A stretch of DNA of 64,000 nt from Paenibacillus athensensis (GCF_004514475.2 NZ_MYFO02000001.1:248001-312000), one strand, 5' to 3'; counted from the stretch's first letter, positions 24,524-33,546 are shown. The notes: generated by a model from the letters alone, not told the origin. A program made the numbers and translations.

Positions 24524-24569
24524 AAGCTGCCCCCACACTGCGAACGCCGCGCGGAGGGGCGGCTTTTTT
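24524..24569 (+). terminator. Intrinsic terminator after the lrgAB-type operon
   Basis: AAGCTGCCCC pairs with GGGGCGGCTT and is followed by a T run. Confidence 0.8.
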
Positions 24570-24708
24570 CATATCCCGAAGCGTCGTTCCTTACAAAATA
24601 TTTACAACGCGAAAATCTGCGCTTAATCATCGTCTGCTACCCTTGAGCTAGTTGGAGAAATGCAAAGCCAGCGTGCAGCAACCATTTCCGGTGGAAGGTG
24701 TGTGGAGC

Positions 24709-25500
24709 ATGAACATGACAACCTTGGGCGCAGCGCCGCAAATTTCCCGTTTGGCAGTATCGCTCGCCAGAACTCCCGAAGACATTGAGCAAGCGCAACG
24801 CTTGCGTTACCGTGTTTTTGCCGAGGAAGAAAGAAATATGAGACTGCTGCGGAATGACGGATTGGAGACCGATGCGTATGACGCTTTTTGCGATCATTTG
24901 ATCGTCAAGGATCTGGATACGGAAGCGGTAGTCGGCACGTACCGGCTGCTGACCGGTGATCGTGCCGCGGCCGGTATCGGGTTCTATTCGCAGACCGAAT
25001 TCGATTTCGGGCCGTTTGCGCGTCATCAGCTGACGACGCTGGAGCTGGGGCGAAGCTGTATAGCGCCGGCGTATCGCGGCGGCAAAACGATTAATCTGCT
25101 GTGGGAAGGCATTGCTGCGTATTTGTCGAGCTGCCGTTGCGAGTATTTGATCGGTTGCGCCAGCATCCATCCGGCGAATCAAGACGAGCTGAATGCCATT
25201 TACACGCTGCTGCGCCGCAAAGGGGTGCTGACCGACCGCTTCGGCATCCGGCCGCTGCCTTCGCACCGCATCGACGGTCTCGCTGAGCTTGCTGGTGAAT
25301 GGACGGAAAAAGAGCTGTTCCGCAAGTTGCCGCCGCTGCTGAAGGGCTATCAGTGGCTGGGCGCGCAAATCGGTGGAGAGCCGGCTTACGATGCGCTGTT
25401 CGATACGGTTGATTTCTTCATTGTTCTGCACAAGGATCAGGTTACTGCACGGTACAAAAAACGGTTTATGCAAGACGATGCGGGACGGAGGGAAGCGTAA
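24709..25500 (+). CDS. GNAT-type N-acyltransferase, OlsB-like
   Basis: A 263-residue acyltransferase resembling OlsB, which puts a 3-hydroxy fatty acid on the alpha-amino group of ornithine using acyl-ACP. Diagnostic are LRYRVFAEEE (about 31-40) and LELGRSCIAPAYRGG (about 107-121), the acyl-ACP-binding core of this branch of the GNAT fold. Its stop overlaps the start of a second acyltransferase by one base. Together they could make an ornithine lipid or another acyl-amino-acid membrane lipid. The amino acid cannot be determined from sequence. ATG 24709 follows GGAAGG...GGAG; ATG 24715 is an alternative. Confidence 0.78.
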   Translation: MNMTTLGAAPQISRLAVSLARTPEDIEQAQRLRYRVFAEEERNMRLLRNDGLETDAYDAFCDHLIVKDLDTEAVVGTYRLLTGDRAAAGIGFYSQTEFDFGPFARHQLTTLELGRSCIAPAYRGGKTINLLWEGIAAYLSSCRCEYLIGCASIHPANQDELNAIYTLLRRKGVLTDRFGIRPLPSHRIDGLAELAGEWTEKELFRKLPPLLKGYQWLGAQIGGEPAYDALFDTVDFFIVLHKDQVTARYKKRFMQDDAGRREA

Positions 25501-26528
25501 TGTACGACTGGATCGGCAAGCTGACCCAAAGCGAGCCCGCCGTCAAGCGCTTGAACCGCGTGTTTAGGTTGTTGCCGCGTCCCTTCGTCTATGGGCTCGG
25601 ACGTCTGTCCGGCATGGCGCTTTATCGCGTCTGCGGACAGCCGTTGCGCCGACGGATCGCCGCCAATCTGACTGCGCTGCTTGGTCCGACGTCGCCGCGG
25701 GAGCTGGCACAACTCAGCCGCAACTACTTGACCAATCTGCTGCTGACGCTGCTGGAAATCGTGGTCGAAGCCGATAGTCTGCCGCACACGGCCGGCCGGC
25801 GCTTTCAGGTCGAGGGCGAGCAGCACTTGGGGCAGGCGCTGGCTGCCGGGCGGGGCGCAATCGTATATACGCCGCATGTCGGCAATTTTTTTTACTATTA
25901 CTGGTATTTGACCCGTCGTTATTCGTGTCTGACGGTGGCGACTGCCGGCAGCGCGGAGCTGCGTCCACTTTATGTGAGGTTCCAAGCGCTGGGCTGCCCG
26001 GGGCTCGATTATGACGATACGCCGCCGCTGGCGCTTTATCGTGCGCTCAAGCGTCATTTGTCCGACGGCGGAGTCGTGTTTCTGCTCGGCGACTTCTGGC
26101 GCCCGTCCTTCCCGCCGGTTCGCTGGTTCGGGCGCGATACGCGCGCACCGGAGGGAGCGGCGATGCTGGCGCTGGAGCTGGGCACCCCGGTCGTGCCGTT
26201 CTACGGGCAACGTCTGCCCGGCTGGCGTTGTAGCCGGCATCGGCTCGTGTTCGAGCCGCCGCTGAAGCTGCATGAACAATTTGCCCGCCATGAGCGCCGG
26301 GCAGCGAACGACCTGCTGCACGCTTTTATGGAAAAGGTAGTCCGCCAGACGCCCGCCGAATGGTTCTATTGGTTTAACGCCGAGGAGCGCTGGGAACCGG
26401 CAGCCGGACCGGACAACGAAGCGGCCGGATCGGTTTTGTCGCCTGGGGACGATCAAGAACGGGTACGACGAGCCTGGAGTGTCCGTTTGGGAAGCCGTTT
26501 TCCAAGGAAAGCGAAAAACTTGCATTGA
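25500..26528 (+). CDS. LpxL/HtrB-like lysophospholipid acyltransferase with altered active site
   Basis: A 342-residue protein of the LpxL/HtrB acyltransferase fold, which is unusual in a Gram-positive. Matching features include RRRIAANL near residue 50, IVYTPHVGNFF near 121-131 and GVVFLLGDFW (about 190). The family needs H-x4-D/E, but here His126 is followed by Phe131, so the acid is absent. It may use another residue, bind without catalysing, or be a variant branch. Coupling to the OlsB-like gene suggests the O-acylation step in making an acyl-amino-acid lipid. No membrane anchor is obvious. Confidence 0.7.
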   Translation: MYDWIGKLTQSEPAVKRLNRVFRLLPRPFVYGLGRLSGMALYRVCGQPLRRRIAANLTALLGPTSPRELAQLSRNYLTNLLLTLLEIVVEADSLPHTAGRRFQVEGEQHLGQALAAGRGAIVYTPHVGNFFYYYWYLTRRYSCLTVATAGSAELRPLYVRFQALGCPGLDYDDTPPLALYRALKRHLSDGGVVFLLGDFWRPSFPPVRWFGRDTRAPEGAAMLALELGTPVVPFYGQRLPGWRCSRHRLVFEPPLKLHEQFARHERRAANDLLHAFMEKVVRQTPAEWFYWFNAEERWEPAAGPDNEAAGSVLSPGDDQERVRRAWSVRLGSRFPRKAKNLH

Positions 26529-26554
26529 CCGTTGAAACGACTGTGTGATTTAAT
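26525..26554 (+). promoter_or_regulatory. Promoter of the type IV pilus operon
   Basis: TTGACC (26525-26530), 18-base spacer, TTTAAT (26549-26554). The -35 box overlaps the stop codon of the upstream gene. Transcription would begin about 30 bases before the riboswitch aptamer. Confidence 0.5.
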
Positions 26555-26589
26555 TAAGGCAGGTAGTCGAATGAACCGAAAATAGACAT

Positions 26590-26664
26590 GAATTTCAGGA
26601 ATGCGTTGAAGGGCTGCCTGTATATGGGCACTTGGGAAGCCTGGAGCAAGTAGTGCAACCGACC
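26590..26664 (+). ncRNA. Cyclic-di-GMP-II riboswitch aptamer
   Basis: The segment has the class II hallmarks in order: GGAATGCGTTGAAGGG (26598-26613), TGGGCACTTG (26625-26634) and GTAGTGCAACCGACC (26650-26664). GCACTTG pairs with CAAGTAGTGC to close the central stem. The crystal-structure example from Clostridium acetobutylicum has the same GGGCACUUG and GUAGUGCAACCGACC blocks. It sits in the leader of a type IV pilus operon, the same setting as the c-di-GMP-II riboswitch of pilA1 in Clostridioides difficile. Confidence 0.85.
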
Positions 26665-26693
26665 TTTTTTGTAATGGGAAAAAGGTTTTTTTT
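26662..26693 (+). terminator. Expression-platform terminator of the riboswitch
   Basis: ACCTTTTT (26662-26669) pairs with AAAAAGGT (26679-26686), followed by seven T. Its left arm shares ACC with the 3' end of the aptamer, so ligand binding should compete with termination; an ON switch is the simplest reading. Confidence 0.75.
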
Positions 26694-26723
26694 GTTTTCA
26701 TCGCAAATGGGGGTGTAGAGCCG

Positions 26724-28394
26724 ATGGCTCCTCGTAAAAGAATCGGAGACTTGCTGGTAGAGTCGGGGCTCATTTCGGAAGAGCAGCTGCAAAATGCGTT
26801 AAGGGAGCAAAAAGAGCTGAAAATGCGGCTTGGCGACGTGTTGATTACGCGCAATTATATCACGGAGCAGCAGCTCATTGAAGTGCTGGAATTCCAGCTT
26901 GGCATTCCGCACATCCAGCTGTTCCGCCAGAAAATCGATCAAAAAATCATCAATATCATCCCGCAGCGGCTGGCCGAGCAGCATCAGGTGCTGCCGATCC
27001 GTACCGAAGGCAACAAGCTGGTGCTGGCGATGGCCGACCCGCTGGATTATTTCGCCATCGACGAGCTGCGCATGACGACCGGCTTCCGCATTGAGCCGAC
27101 GATTGCTTCCAAGGACGAGCTGCAACGCGCAATCAAGCGCTACTACGGCTTGCAGGAATCGGTCGACCAGATCATGCAAAATCTGAACACCCGCGAGGCG
27201 GAGGAAGTAAAGCCGCAAGCGGAGGAAGACGATTCGCCCGTCGTCAAAACGGTCAACCAGATCATTATTCAAGCGATTCAAATCGGGGCCAGCGACATTC
27301 ATATTGATCCGCAAGAGGATAGCTTGCGTATACGTTACAGGGTGGATGGTGTGATGCGGACCGAACGCTCGCTGCCGCCGCATATGCAAAGCGTCATTAT
27401 CGCGCGGGTGAAAATCATGGCGAATATGAACGTGGCCGAACGCCGGTTGCCGCAAGACGGCCGGGTAGAGATGGACGTAGAGTTTCGCAAGGTTGACGTG
27501 CGGATTTCCACGTTGCCGACGATTCACGGCGAAAAGGTGGTCATGCGGATTCTCGATCTGGGCAGCTCGCTGACGGAAATCGAGAAGCTTGGCTTGTCCG
27601 AACATAACCTGATGTTGTTTCAAAAAGGGATTAACGGCGCGCACGGCGTAGTTTTGATTACGGGGCCTACGGGCAGCGGCAAAACAACGACGTTGTATTC
27701 GGCTTTGTCGCGCCTGAACAATGACGAGGTCAATATCATCACCGTAGAGGACCCGGTGGAGTATCAGCTTCAAGGCATCAATCAGGTGCAGGTCAATCCC
27801 GTGACCGGCTTGACGTTTGCCAAAGGGCTGCGCGCGATGCTGCGTCAGGACCCGAACATCGTCATGGTCGGCGAGATCCGCGACGTGGAAACGGCAGAAA
27901 TTGCCGTGCGGGCGGCGATGACCGGACACTTGGTACTAAGCACCTTGCATACGAACAGCGCCGTCAACTCGATTACCCGTCTGATCGACATGGGCGTAGA
28001 GCCGTTCCTCGTTTCCTCGTCCGTCAATTGTATCGTCGCGCAGCGGCTCGTCCGGCGGATTTGTCCGGGATGCGCCACGACCTATACGCCAACTGCCGAA
28101 GAGAAGGAGCTGCTGCATGAGCACGGCCACGAAGCCGTGGAAACGCTGCGGCGCGGCCGTGGCTGCGGGGAATGCGGTCGCAGCGGTTACAAGGGACGCT
28201 TGGCGATCCACGAGGTGCTGACGATTGACGATACGCTGCGCTCGATGATTTTGCAAAAACGGTCGGACAGCGATTACCGGAATTACGCCATCAGCCGTGG
28301 GCTTGTGCCGCTGGTCAAGGACGGCTTGAGCAAGGTCATTGCCGGACATACGACAATGGCGGAAATTTTCCGCGTTACCGGCAAAGACGTGTAA
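26724..28394 (+). CDS. pilB: Type IV pilus assembly ATPase PilB
   Basis: PilB powers pilin polymerisation at the inner face of the membrane. The 556-residue GspE-family ATPase has an N-terminal MshEN-like region (RIGDLLVESGLI, about 6-17; this domain binds c-di-GMP in some relatives), a Walker A GPTGSGKTTT (about 313-322), an Asp box, Walker B and His box (TGHLVLSTLHT), and a tetracysteine zinc site (CPGC ... CGEC) near the C-terminus. It is the first gene behind the c-di-GMP-II riboswitch. GGGGGTGTAGAGCCG precedes the ATG. Confidence 0.95.
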   Translation: MAPRKRIGDLLVESGLISEEQLQNALREQKELKMRLGDVLITRNYITEQQLIEVLEFQLGIPHIQLFRQKIDQKIINIIPQRLAEQHQVLPIRTEGNKLVLAMADPLDYFAIDELRMTTGFRIEPTIASKDELQRAIKRYYGLQESVDQIMQNLNTREAEEVKPQAEEDDSPVVKTVNQIIIQAIQIGASDIHIDPQEDSLRIRYRVDGVMRTERSLPPHMQSVIIARVKIMANMNVAERRLPQDGRVEMDVEFRKVDVRISTLPTIHGEKVVMRILDLGSSLTEIEKLGLSEHNLMLFQKGINGAHGVVLITGPTGSGKTTTLYSALSRLNNDEVNIITVEDPVEYQLQGINQVQVNPVTGLTFAKGLRAMLRQDPNIVMVGEIRDVETAEIAVRAAMTGHLVLSTLHTNSAVNSITRLIDMGVEPFLVSSSVNCIVAQRLVRRICPGCATTYTPTAEEKELLHEHGHEAVETLRRGRGCGECGRSGYKGRLAIHEVLTIDDTLRSMILQKRSDSDYRNYAISRGLVPLVKDGLSKVIAGHTTMAEIFRVTGKDV

Positions 28395-28419
28395 GCGTTC
28401 TTATACAACTGGCGGGGCG

Positions 28420-28469
28420 TTGTACAGGTACTGTTCTCCGGCAAAAATGTGAGCATCGACCCTGTACAA
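28420..28469. repeat. Inverted repeat between pilB and pilT
   Basis: TTGTACAGG (28420-28428) and CCTGTACAA (28461-28469) are exact reverse complements 32 bases apart. A second small repeat (GTGACT at 28504, AGTCAC at 28524) flanks a TATAAT box at 28518-28523 that may be an internal promoter. Confidence 0.4.
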
Positions 28470-28566
28470 ATAGTTCGAATTAACTACGAATTTATACCTT
28501 TTTGTGACTTTTTGCGATATAATAGTCACAAACGATACATAAGCTGGACAGAAGGGACGAAAGCCC

Positions 28567-29607
28567 GTGTCGATCCTCGACCTGATGAGGCTGGCGCAAG
28601 AGCGCAAAGCTTCCGATATTCATATTACCGTCAACTCGCCGGTGATGTTCCGGATTCACGGCGATTTGAAGCCGGTGAACGATCAGCCGCTCACGCCGCT
28701 GCAGACGCTGGAAATGGCCAAAGAGCTGATGACCAGCGAGCAATATGAGATTTTTTTGGAAAAAGGCGATATGGACCTGTCTTACGGCATTCCTGATGTT
28801 TCGCGCTACCGGGTGAATGCCTACAAGCAAAAGGGCAACGTCAGCCTGACGATCCGACTTATCCCAAGCAAGATTCCGGCGATGGAAGTGCTGGGCTTGC
28901 CACCGATTGCCGAGGAGTTCGCCCGGAAGCCGCAAGGGCTGCTGCTGGTCACGGGGCCGACGGGCAGCGGCAAATCGACGACGCTCGCGGCGATTCTCGA
29001 TTATATCAACAGGTCGCGAAGCGATCATATTATTACGCTGGAGGATCCGATTGAATTTGTGCATCCGCACAAATCCTGCATCGTGAATCAACGCGAGATC
29101 GGCGTCGATACCGAATCGTTCTCCTCCGGCTTGCGGGCTGCGCTGCGCCAGGACCCCGACGTCATTCTTGTCGGCGAAATGCGCGATCTGGAGACGATCA
29201 GCATTGCGATTACAGCAGCCGAGACCGGGCATCTCGTGTTCGGCACGCTGCATACGGCAGATGCACCGCAGACGATCGACCGGATCATCGACGTCTTCCC
29301 GTCGGAGGCCCAGCAGCAAGTGCGCGTCCAGCTCGCTTCGGTGCTGCTTGGCGTGATGGCGCAGCGGCTGTTGCCGACAACCGATGGCAGCGGCCGCGCA
29401 GCCGCCATCGAAGTGCTGGTTAACACGCCGGCGGTTGCTAACCTGATCCGTTCGGAGAAGGTGCACCAGATTCGTTCGGTGATGCAAACCGGCAAGGCAC
29501 AGGGCATGCAGACGATGGAGATGGCGCTGCGCGAGCTTTTGCAGCAGCGGCGTATTTCTGTAGAGTCGGCGAAGGAAGCCTTGTTTGGCTTTGCGGAATT
29601 GCAGTAG
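28567..29607 (+). CDS. pilT: Type IV pilus retraction ATPase PilT
   Basis: PilT depolymerises pilin and drives twitching motility. The 346-residue protein has the PilT N-terminal domain (RKASDIHITVNSPVMFRIHG), Walker A GPTGSGKSTT (about 136-145), Walker B region RQDPDVILVGEMRD, the AIRAG-like helix, and no tetracysteine site, which separates it from PilB. It starts at GTG 28567 with AAGGGAC upstream. A PilT gene implies that these pili retract, in contrast to secretion-type pseudopili. Confidence 0.95.
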   Translation: MSILDLMRLAQERKASDIHITVNSPVMFRIHGDLKPVNDQPLTPLQTLEMAKELMTSEQYEIFLEKGDMDLSYGIPDVSRYRVNAYKQKGNVSLTIRLIPSKIPAMEVLGLPPIAEEFARKPQGLLLVTGPTGSGKSTTLAAILDYINRSRSDHIITLEDPIEFVHPHKSCIVNQREIGVDTESFSSGLRAALRQDPDVILVGEMRDLETISIAITAAETGHLVFGTLHTADAPQTIDRIIDVFPSEAQQQVRVQLASVLLGVMAQRLLPTTDGSGRAAAIEVLVNTPAVANLIRSEKVHQIRSVMQTGKAQGMQTMEMALRELLQQRRISVESAKEALFGFAELQ

Positions 29608-29682
29608 ATTTGGGTGGGTTCGCGAGGTTCATAAACGAATCGCTGGTCATACGGTTTTTCATGCGGCATGGAGGTGAGCACG

Positions 29683-30894
29683 GTGCCGAAGTTCAAATAT
29701 CAGGTTGTAGACGACTACGGAAATTACTCGCAAGGAACACTGGAGGCGCCTACCTTTCAATCGGCCACTGATGAGCTGAAAGCGAAGGGCCTGTGGATTT
29801 TGAACCTGCTTGACTTGAGCCAAAGCCTTTTGCACCGCGATTTAAGCTTTGGTGGGCCGCGGGTGAAGCACGAGCATTTTACCGTGTTTTGCCGGCAGCT
29901 TGCTACGCTGTACAAAGCCGGCATCAACATGGTCGAGGCCGTGCGCGTGCTTGGAGAACAAACCGAAGGCAAGGAGTTCAAAAAGGTGCTGCTCGGCGTG
30001 GCCGAGGAAATGCAGCAGGGAACACAGTTTTCGATGGCGGCCGCCAAATATCCGAGCGTCTTTTCCGGGATTTTTATCAATATGATCCGGGCCGGTGAAG
30101 CAAGCGGCAATCTTGATGAAATGCTGGCGCGTTTGGCGGTTTTTTACGAGAAAGAGTATTACACGAAGCAAAAGGTCAAGTCTGCGATGGTATACCCGGC
30201 GATTATGGCCGTCGTCACTGTGATCGTCGTTATTATTTTGATGGTGTTTGTCGTACCGAAGCTGGTCGGCAATTTTGCCACGATGGGCTTGGAGCTGCCG
30301 CTGCCGACACGGATCGTGATCGCGATCAGCGACTGGATGAAGCAATTCTGGTATTTCGTCATTGTGGGATTGTTTATTCCGCCCATTGCGCTGGCACTGA
30401 TCAAAAAATCGCCGAAAGGCGTCTATTATCTCGATCTGGTCAAGCTCAAGGTTCCCGTGTTTGGCAAGCTGTGGCACAAGCAGGCGTTGTCGCGCTTTAG
30501 CCGGACGTTCTGCTCGCTGTTTGCCGCTGCGATTCCGATGCTGCAAATGATGACCATTGTGTCCAATGTCGTCGGCAACCAGGTGCTGGCCCGCCTGATT
30601 CTCGAATCGCGCGAGGGATTGCGCAGCGGCAGCTCGATCGCCGAGCCGTTCCGCAACTCGTGGCTGTTCCCGCCAATGGTTGTGCAAATGCTGGCTGTCG
30701 GCGAACGAACCGGCGCGCTCGACACGATGCTGGAAAAGGTCGCGGATTTCTATGAAGCCGACGTCGACGCGATGGCCGACCGGCTGAAGGCGCTGCTGGA
30801 GCCGATTATGATTCTCGTGTTGGCGGTTATTGTCGGTACGATTGTGCTTGCGGTCATGCTGCCGTCGTTCAAATTGATGGAAAATCTTCATTAA
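29683..30894 (+). CDS. pilC: Type IV pilus inner-membrane platform protein PilC
   Basis: PilC is the membrane platform on which PilB and PilT act. The 403-residue GspF-family protein has two repeated T2SSF domains (about 75-195 and 275-398), each with a GEASG or GERTG core (RAGEASGNLDEML; AVGERTGALDTML), and three membrane segments. GTG 29683 was chosen because GGAGGTG lies just before it and the product then begins VPKFKYQ, as usual; an upstream ATG at 29668 overlaps this ribosome site. Confidence 0.94.
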   Translation: MPKFKYQVVDDYGNYSQGTLEAPTFQSATDELKAKGLWILNLLDLSQSLLHRDLSFGGPRVKHEHFTVFCRQLATLYKAGINMVEAVRVLGEQTEGKEFKKVLLGVAEEMQQGTQFSMAAAKYPSVFSGIFINMIRAGEASGNLDEMLARLAVFYEKEYYTKQKVKSAMVYPAIMAVVTVIVVIILMVFVVPKLVGNFATMGLELPLPTRIVIAISDWMKQFWYFVIVGLFIPPIALALIKKSPKGVYYLDLVKLKVPVFGKLWHKQALSRFSRTFCSLFAAAIPMLQMMTIVSNVVGNQVLARLILESREGLRSGSSIAEPFRNSWLFPPMVVQMLAVGERTGALDTMLEKVADFYEADVDAMADRLKALLEPIMILVLAVIVGTIVLAVMLPSFKLMENLH

Positions 30895-30958
30895 TCCCAA
30901 CGGATTTAACGCAGTTAAATCATATATGCTTTGAATAAAATGAGAGGGGAAATGAATC

Positions 30959-31357
30959 ATGCAATCGATTATGAAAACACGTTTCAGACTGAAGAGAAAT
31001 CAAAAGGGTATGACGCTGATCGAGCTTTTGGCCGTTGTCGTTATTCTCGGCATTTTGGCCGCTGTGGCTGGTGTGGCGGTGACGCGGGGATTTAATAGCT
31101 CTCGGGTAAATACGGATAATACGTCCGTTCAGGTCATTCAAGATGCGTTGTCGCGGTATTTGATGGATACTGGCGTTACGACACGCGTAGGAGCTGATTC
31201 TGCTGCATCTACAGCTGCTTTGAATGCTTTGCATGATGAAGGATACTTGGCGAACGTTCCAACTGTTCAACAAACAGGTGCGGGCAGATTTTTTGTTATC
31301 ACTTATTCAGCTGCAACTAATACCTACTCTGTAAGCGTCTCGGCTGCTACCCCATAA
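30959..31357 (+). CDS. Major type IV pilin
   Basis: A 132-residue prepilin. A basic leader of about 17 residues ends in glycine before MTLIELLAVVVILGILAAVAG, giving a type IVa cleavage site (KG/MTLIE) with Glu at +5 and a hydrophobic spine of about 25 residues. The small C-terminal domain lacks the disulfide pair of Neisseria-type pilins. Its place after pilC and a terminator directly downstream suggest a highly expressed major subunit. PilD, encoded next, should cleave and methylate it. Confidence 0.92.
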   Translation: MQSIMKTRFRLKRNQKGMTLIELLAVVVILGILAAVAGVAVTRGFNSSRVNTDNTSVQVIQDALSRYLMDTGVTTRVGADSAASTAALNALHDEGYLANVPTVQQTGAGRFFVITYSAATNTYSVSVSAATP

Positions 31358-31386
31358 GCAGAGCAATTTGAAATTTTAGCAAACAG

Positions 31387-31417
31387 AAAGGTAACTCCAC
31401 GCGAGTTACCTTTCTTA
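31387..31417 (+). terminator. Hairpin terminator after the pilin gene
   Basis: AAAGGTAACT pairs with AGTTACCTTT around a short loop. It probably lowers expression of downstream genes relative to pilin. Confidence 0.7.
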
Positions 31418-31438
31418 CTCATGCCAAAGGAGCGAGTT

Positions 31439-32269
31439 ATGCCAGCGATGATTGAAATGTACGAGGAGCTTTTTCGTGTTTATCCGGGTCTGCTTGCAGC
31501 CGTGCTGCTTATTCTCGGCCTGCTCATCGGCAGCTTTCTCAACGTCGTGGCACTGCGCGTTCCGCAAGGAAAGTCGGTCGTCCGACCGCCGTCGCATTGT
31601 CCCAACTGCAAGCACCAGCTCATCTGGCTCGACTTGATTCCGGTCCTCAGCTATATGCTGCTGCGCGGACGCTGCCGATATTGCCGGAGCTCTTTTTCCG
31701 CACGTTATGCCGTCTATGAACTGATCACTGCGCTGATTTTTGCTTTGTGCGGCTATCACTTTGGCCTGCAGCTTGAATTGCTGGTGTCGTTATTGTTCGT
31801 GTCCATACTGATTGTCATCATTCAAACCGACCTCGATAGCCTGATCATTCCTGACAAGGTTGTGTTCACGGGCATTGGCATCGCTATTGTATTGCGGGTG
31901 TTCATTCATCCGCTGCCTTGGTGGAATTACCCAATTGCTTTTTTCATTGGCGGAGGTATTTTATTTGCCATTGGCTGGCTTAGCCTCATCTTGCTGCGAA
32001 AAGAAGGAATGGGCGGGGGCGATGTCAAATTATTTGCTTTTATAGGGCTTATTGTCGGTATCAAACTTATTTTGCTCAGTTTATTTATAGCCAGTCTGCT
32101 GGGCACGCTTTATGGACTTTGGATACGCTGGCGTTCCCGCACCGCCGTTGAAGCGACAGAAGCCGAAGCGGAGAACTATATTCCGTTCGGACCGTTTCTC
32201 GCTGCAGGTTCCCTGTTTGCTTACTTATTCGGCGATTCGCTGATTCAGTGGTACATTTCCTTGTTATAA
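31439..32269 (+). CDS. pilD: Prepilin peptidase / N-methyltransferase PilD
   Basis: This 276-residue bifunctional membrane enzyme cleaves prepilin leaders and methylates the new N-terminus. It has the cytoplasmic zinc site (Cys54, Cys57, Cys79, Cys82), needed for the methylase-containing form, and the two aspartates of the A24 family (DLDSLIIPD, about 131-139; GMGGGDVK, Asp195). About seven membrane segments follow the usual plan. ATG 31439 was chosen because AAAGGAG lies eight bases before it. A second, methylase-less A24 enzyme is at 54307. Confidence 0.95.
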   Translation: MPAMIEMYEELFRVYPGLLAAVLLILGLLIGSFLNVVALRVPQGKSVVRPPSHCPNCKHQLIWLDLIPVLSYMLLRGRCRYCRSSFSARYAVYELITALIFALCGYHFGLQLELLVSLLFVSILIVIIQTDLDSLIIPDKVVFTGIGIAIVLRVFIHPLPWWNYPIAFFIGGGILFAIGWLSLILLRKEGMGGGDVKLFAFIGLIVGIKLILLSLFIASLLGTLYGLWIRWRSRTAVEATEAEAENYIPFGPFLAAGSLFAYLFGDSLIQWYISLL

Positions 32270-32322
32270 AAACCTTCATCTCGATCCACGTTCATCCATT
32301 CCATGAAAGGAGCGCTTCAGGT

Positions 32323-33546
32323 ATGCCCAATCCGATCGCTTCCCTGCTACAGGCACTGAAACCGGACCGTTCCTCCTTGGGAATTGAGATTACCGATGCC
32401 AAAATCAAGATGACGCACATACGCCTATACCGCGGAAAAGCTCCGCTTATTCATAATTATTTATCCGAGCCGCTGCCGGCCGGTACGGTTGAGGAAGGGC
32501 GGATCAAGGAGCCGCTCAAGGTGATTCAGACACTGCAAACGATGATGACCCGACTCGACAGCGTTCCCAAGCATATTCATACAGTGCTGCCGAGCCAGTT
32601 GGTGATGGTCAGATTTCTCAAGCTGCCGGATATTAACGAACGGGATCTGGGCAAGCTGGTCGACTTTGAGGTCAAGCATCAGATTCATTTGCCTTTTGAG
32701 CAGCCCTATTACGATTTCGTCAAATTAAACGGGAGCAATCACACCGCAGGGCCTAAGCGTTCGTCGGCCGGTAAAGCAAACAAAAAGAAAAACGCGCAGG
32801 AGCTGGAAGCAGCCATGAAGCAAGCAGCAAGCGCGAAAGAAGACAATTTCGGTTTGGGCGGCGGAAAGAGCTTATTCGATGAGCCGGAAGCCGACGACCA
32901 GCCGACACAGCAGCTGCAGCAATGCGACGTCATGCTGGTAGCTGCTCCGCAGGAGCTGATTAATGAATATTCAGAAGTGCTGCAATCGGCCAATATCAAG
33001 CTGTCGAGCATGGAGATCAAAGCGTTTTCGCTGTTACGGTTATTCCATTCCGGTTTGCCGTTGCAGGAGATGAAGGGCGCATTTTTACTCGTGGATGTCA
33101 ATGAAACGGCTTGTGATTTAAGCATTTTTCAAGGCGATCAGTTAAAAATTACCCGCAGCGTCCCGCTTAACTTCGCTTCCAATGCAGCGGTGACTCCAGC
33201 GGTCGATACCTCGATGCTGAGTAATTTGGATACGCTTTTCGCCGAATTTGCCGATCCCGACATCGACTTTCGCAACAATTGCAGCGAGCTGGCGCATGAG
33301 CTGGAGCGGCTGATGAATTTTTATCGCTATACGTTGAACAACCGCAATCAGGAATTTGACGGCTTGCTTTTATCCGGGGACGTGGAGCGGTTAACCGATA
33401 TTCGCGATTCGCTCGCTGAGCGGTTGACGGTGGATGTCCGCTTGTTCCACTCCGATGAGCTGTACGGGCTGCATGGCGGGATTCGCCAGCTCGATCCGTA
33501 TTACGCCGTTCCTTTGGGGCTTGCACTTAGGGGGTCCGAAGTATGA
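32323..33546 (+). CDS. pilM: PilM-like actin-fold pilus assembly protein
   Basis: A 407-residue cytoplasmic protein with the actin-like fold of PilM (SSLGIEITDAKIKM at the start; AFLLVDVNETACDLSIF in the middle; LLLSGDVERL near the end). PilM binds the N-terminus of PilN and links the alignment complex to the ATPases. A charged, Lys/Glu-rich insertion (about 150-195) is longer than in proteobacterial PilM. AAAGGAG precedes ATG 32323. The stop overlaps pilN by ATGA. Confidence 0.88.
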   Translation: MPNPIASLLQALKPDRSSLGIEITDAKIKMTHIRLYRGKAPLIHNYLSEPLPAGTVEEGRIKEPLKVIQTLQTMMTRLDSVPKHIHTVLPSQLVMVRFLKLPDINERDLGKLVDFEVKHQIHLPFEQPYYDFVKLNGSNHTAGPKRSSAGKANKKKNAQELEAAMKQAASAKEDNFGLGGGKSLFDEPEADDQPTQQLQQCDVMLVAAPQELINEYSEVLQSANIKLSSMEIKAFSLLRLFHSGLPLQEMKGAFLLVDVNETACDLSIFQGDQLKITRSVPLNFASNAAVTPAVDTSMLSNLDTLFAEFADPDIDFRNNCSELAHELERLMNFYRYTLNNRNQEFDGLLLSGDVERLTDIRDSLAERLTVDVRLFHSDELYGLHGGIRQLDPYYAVPLGLALRGSEV

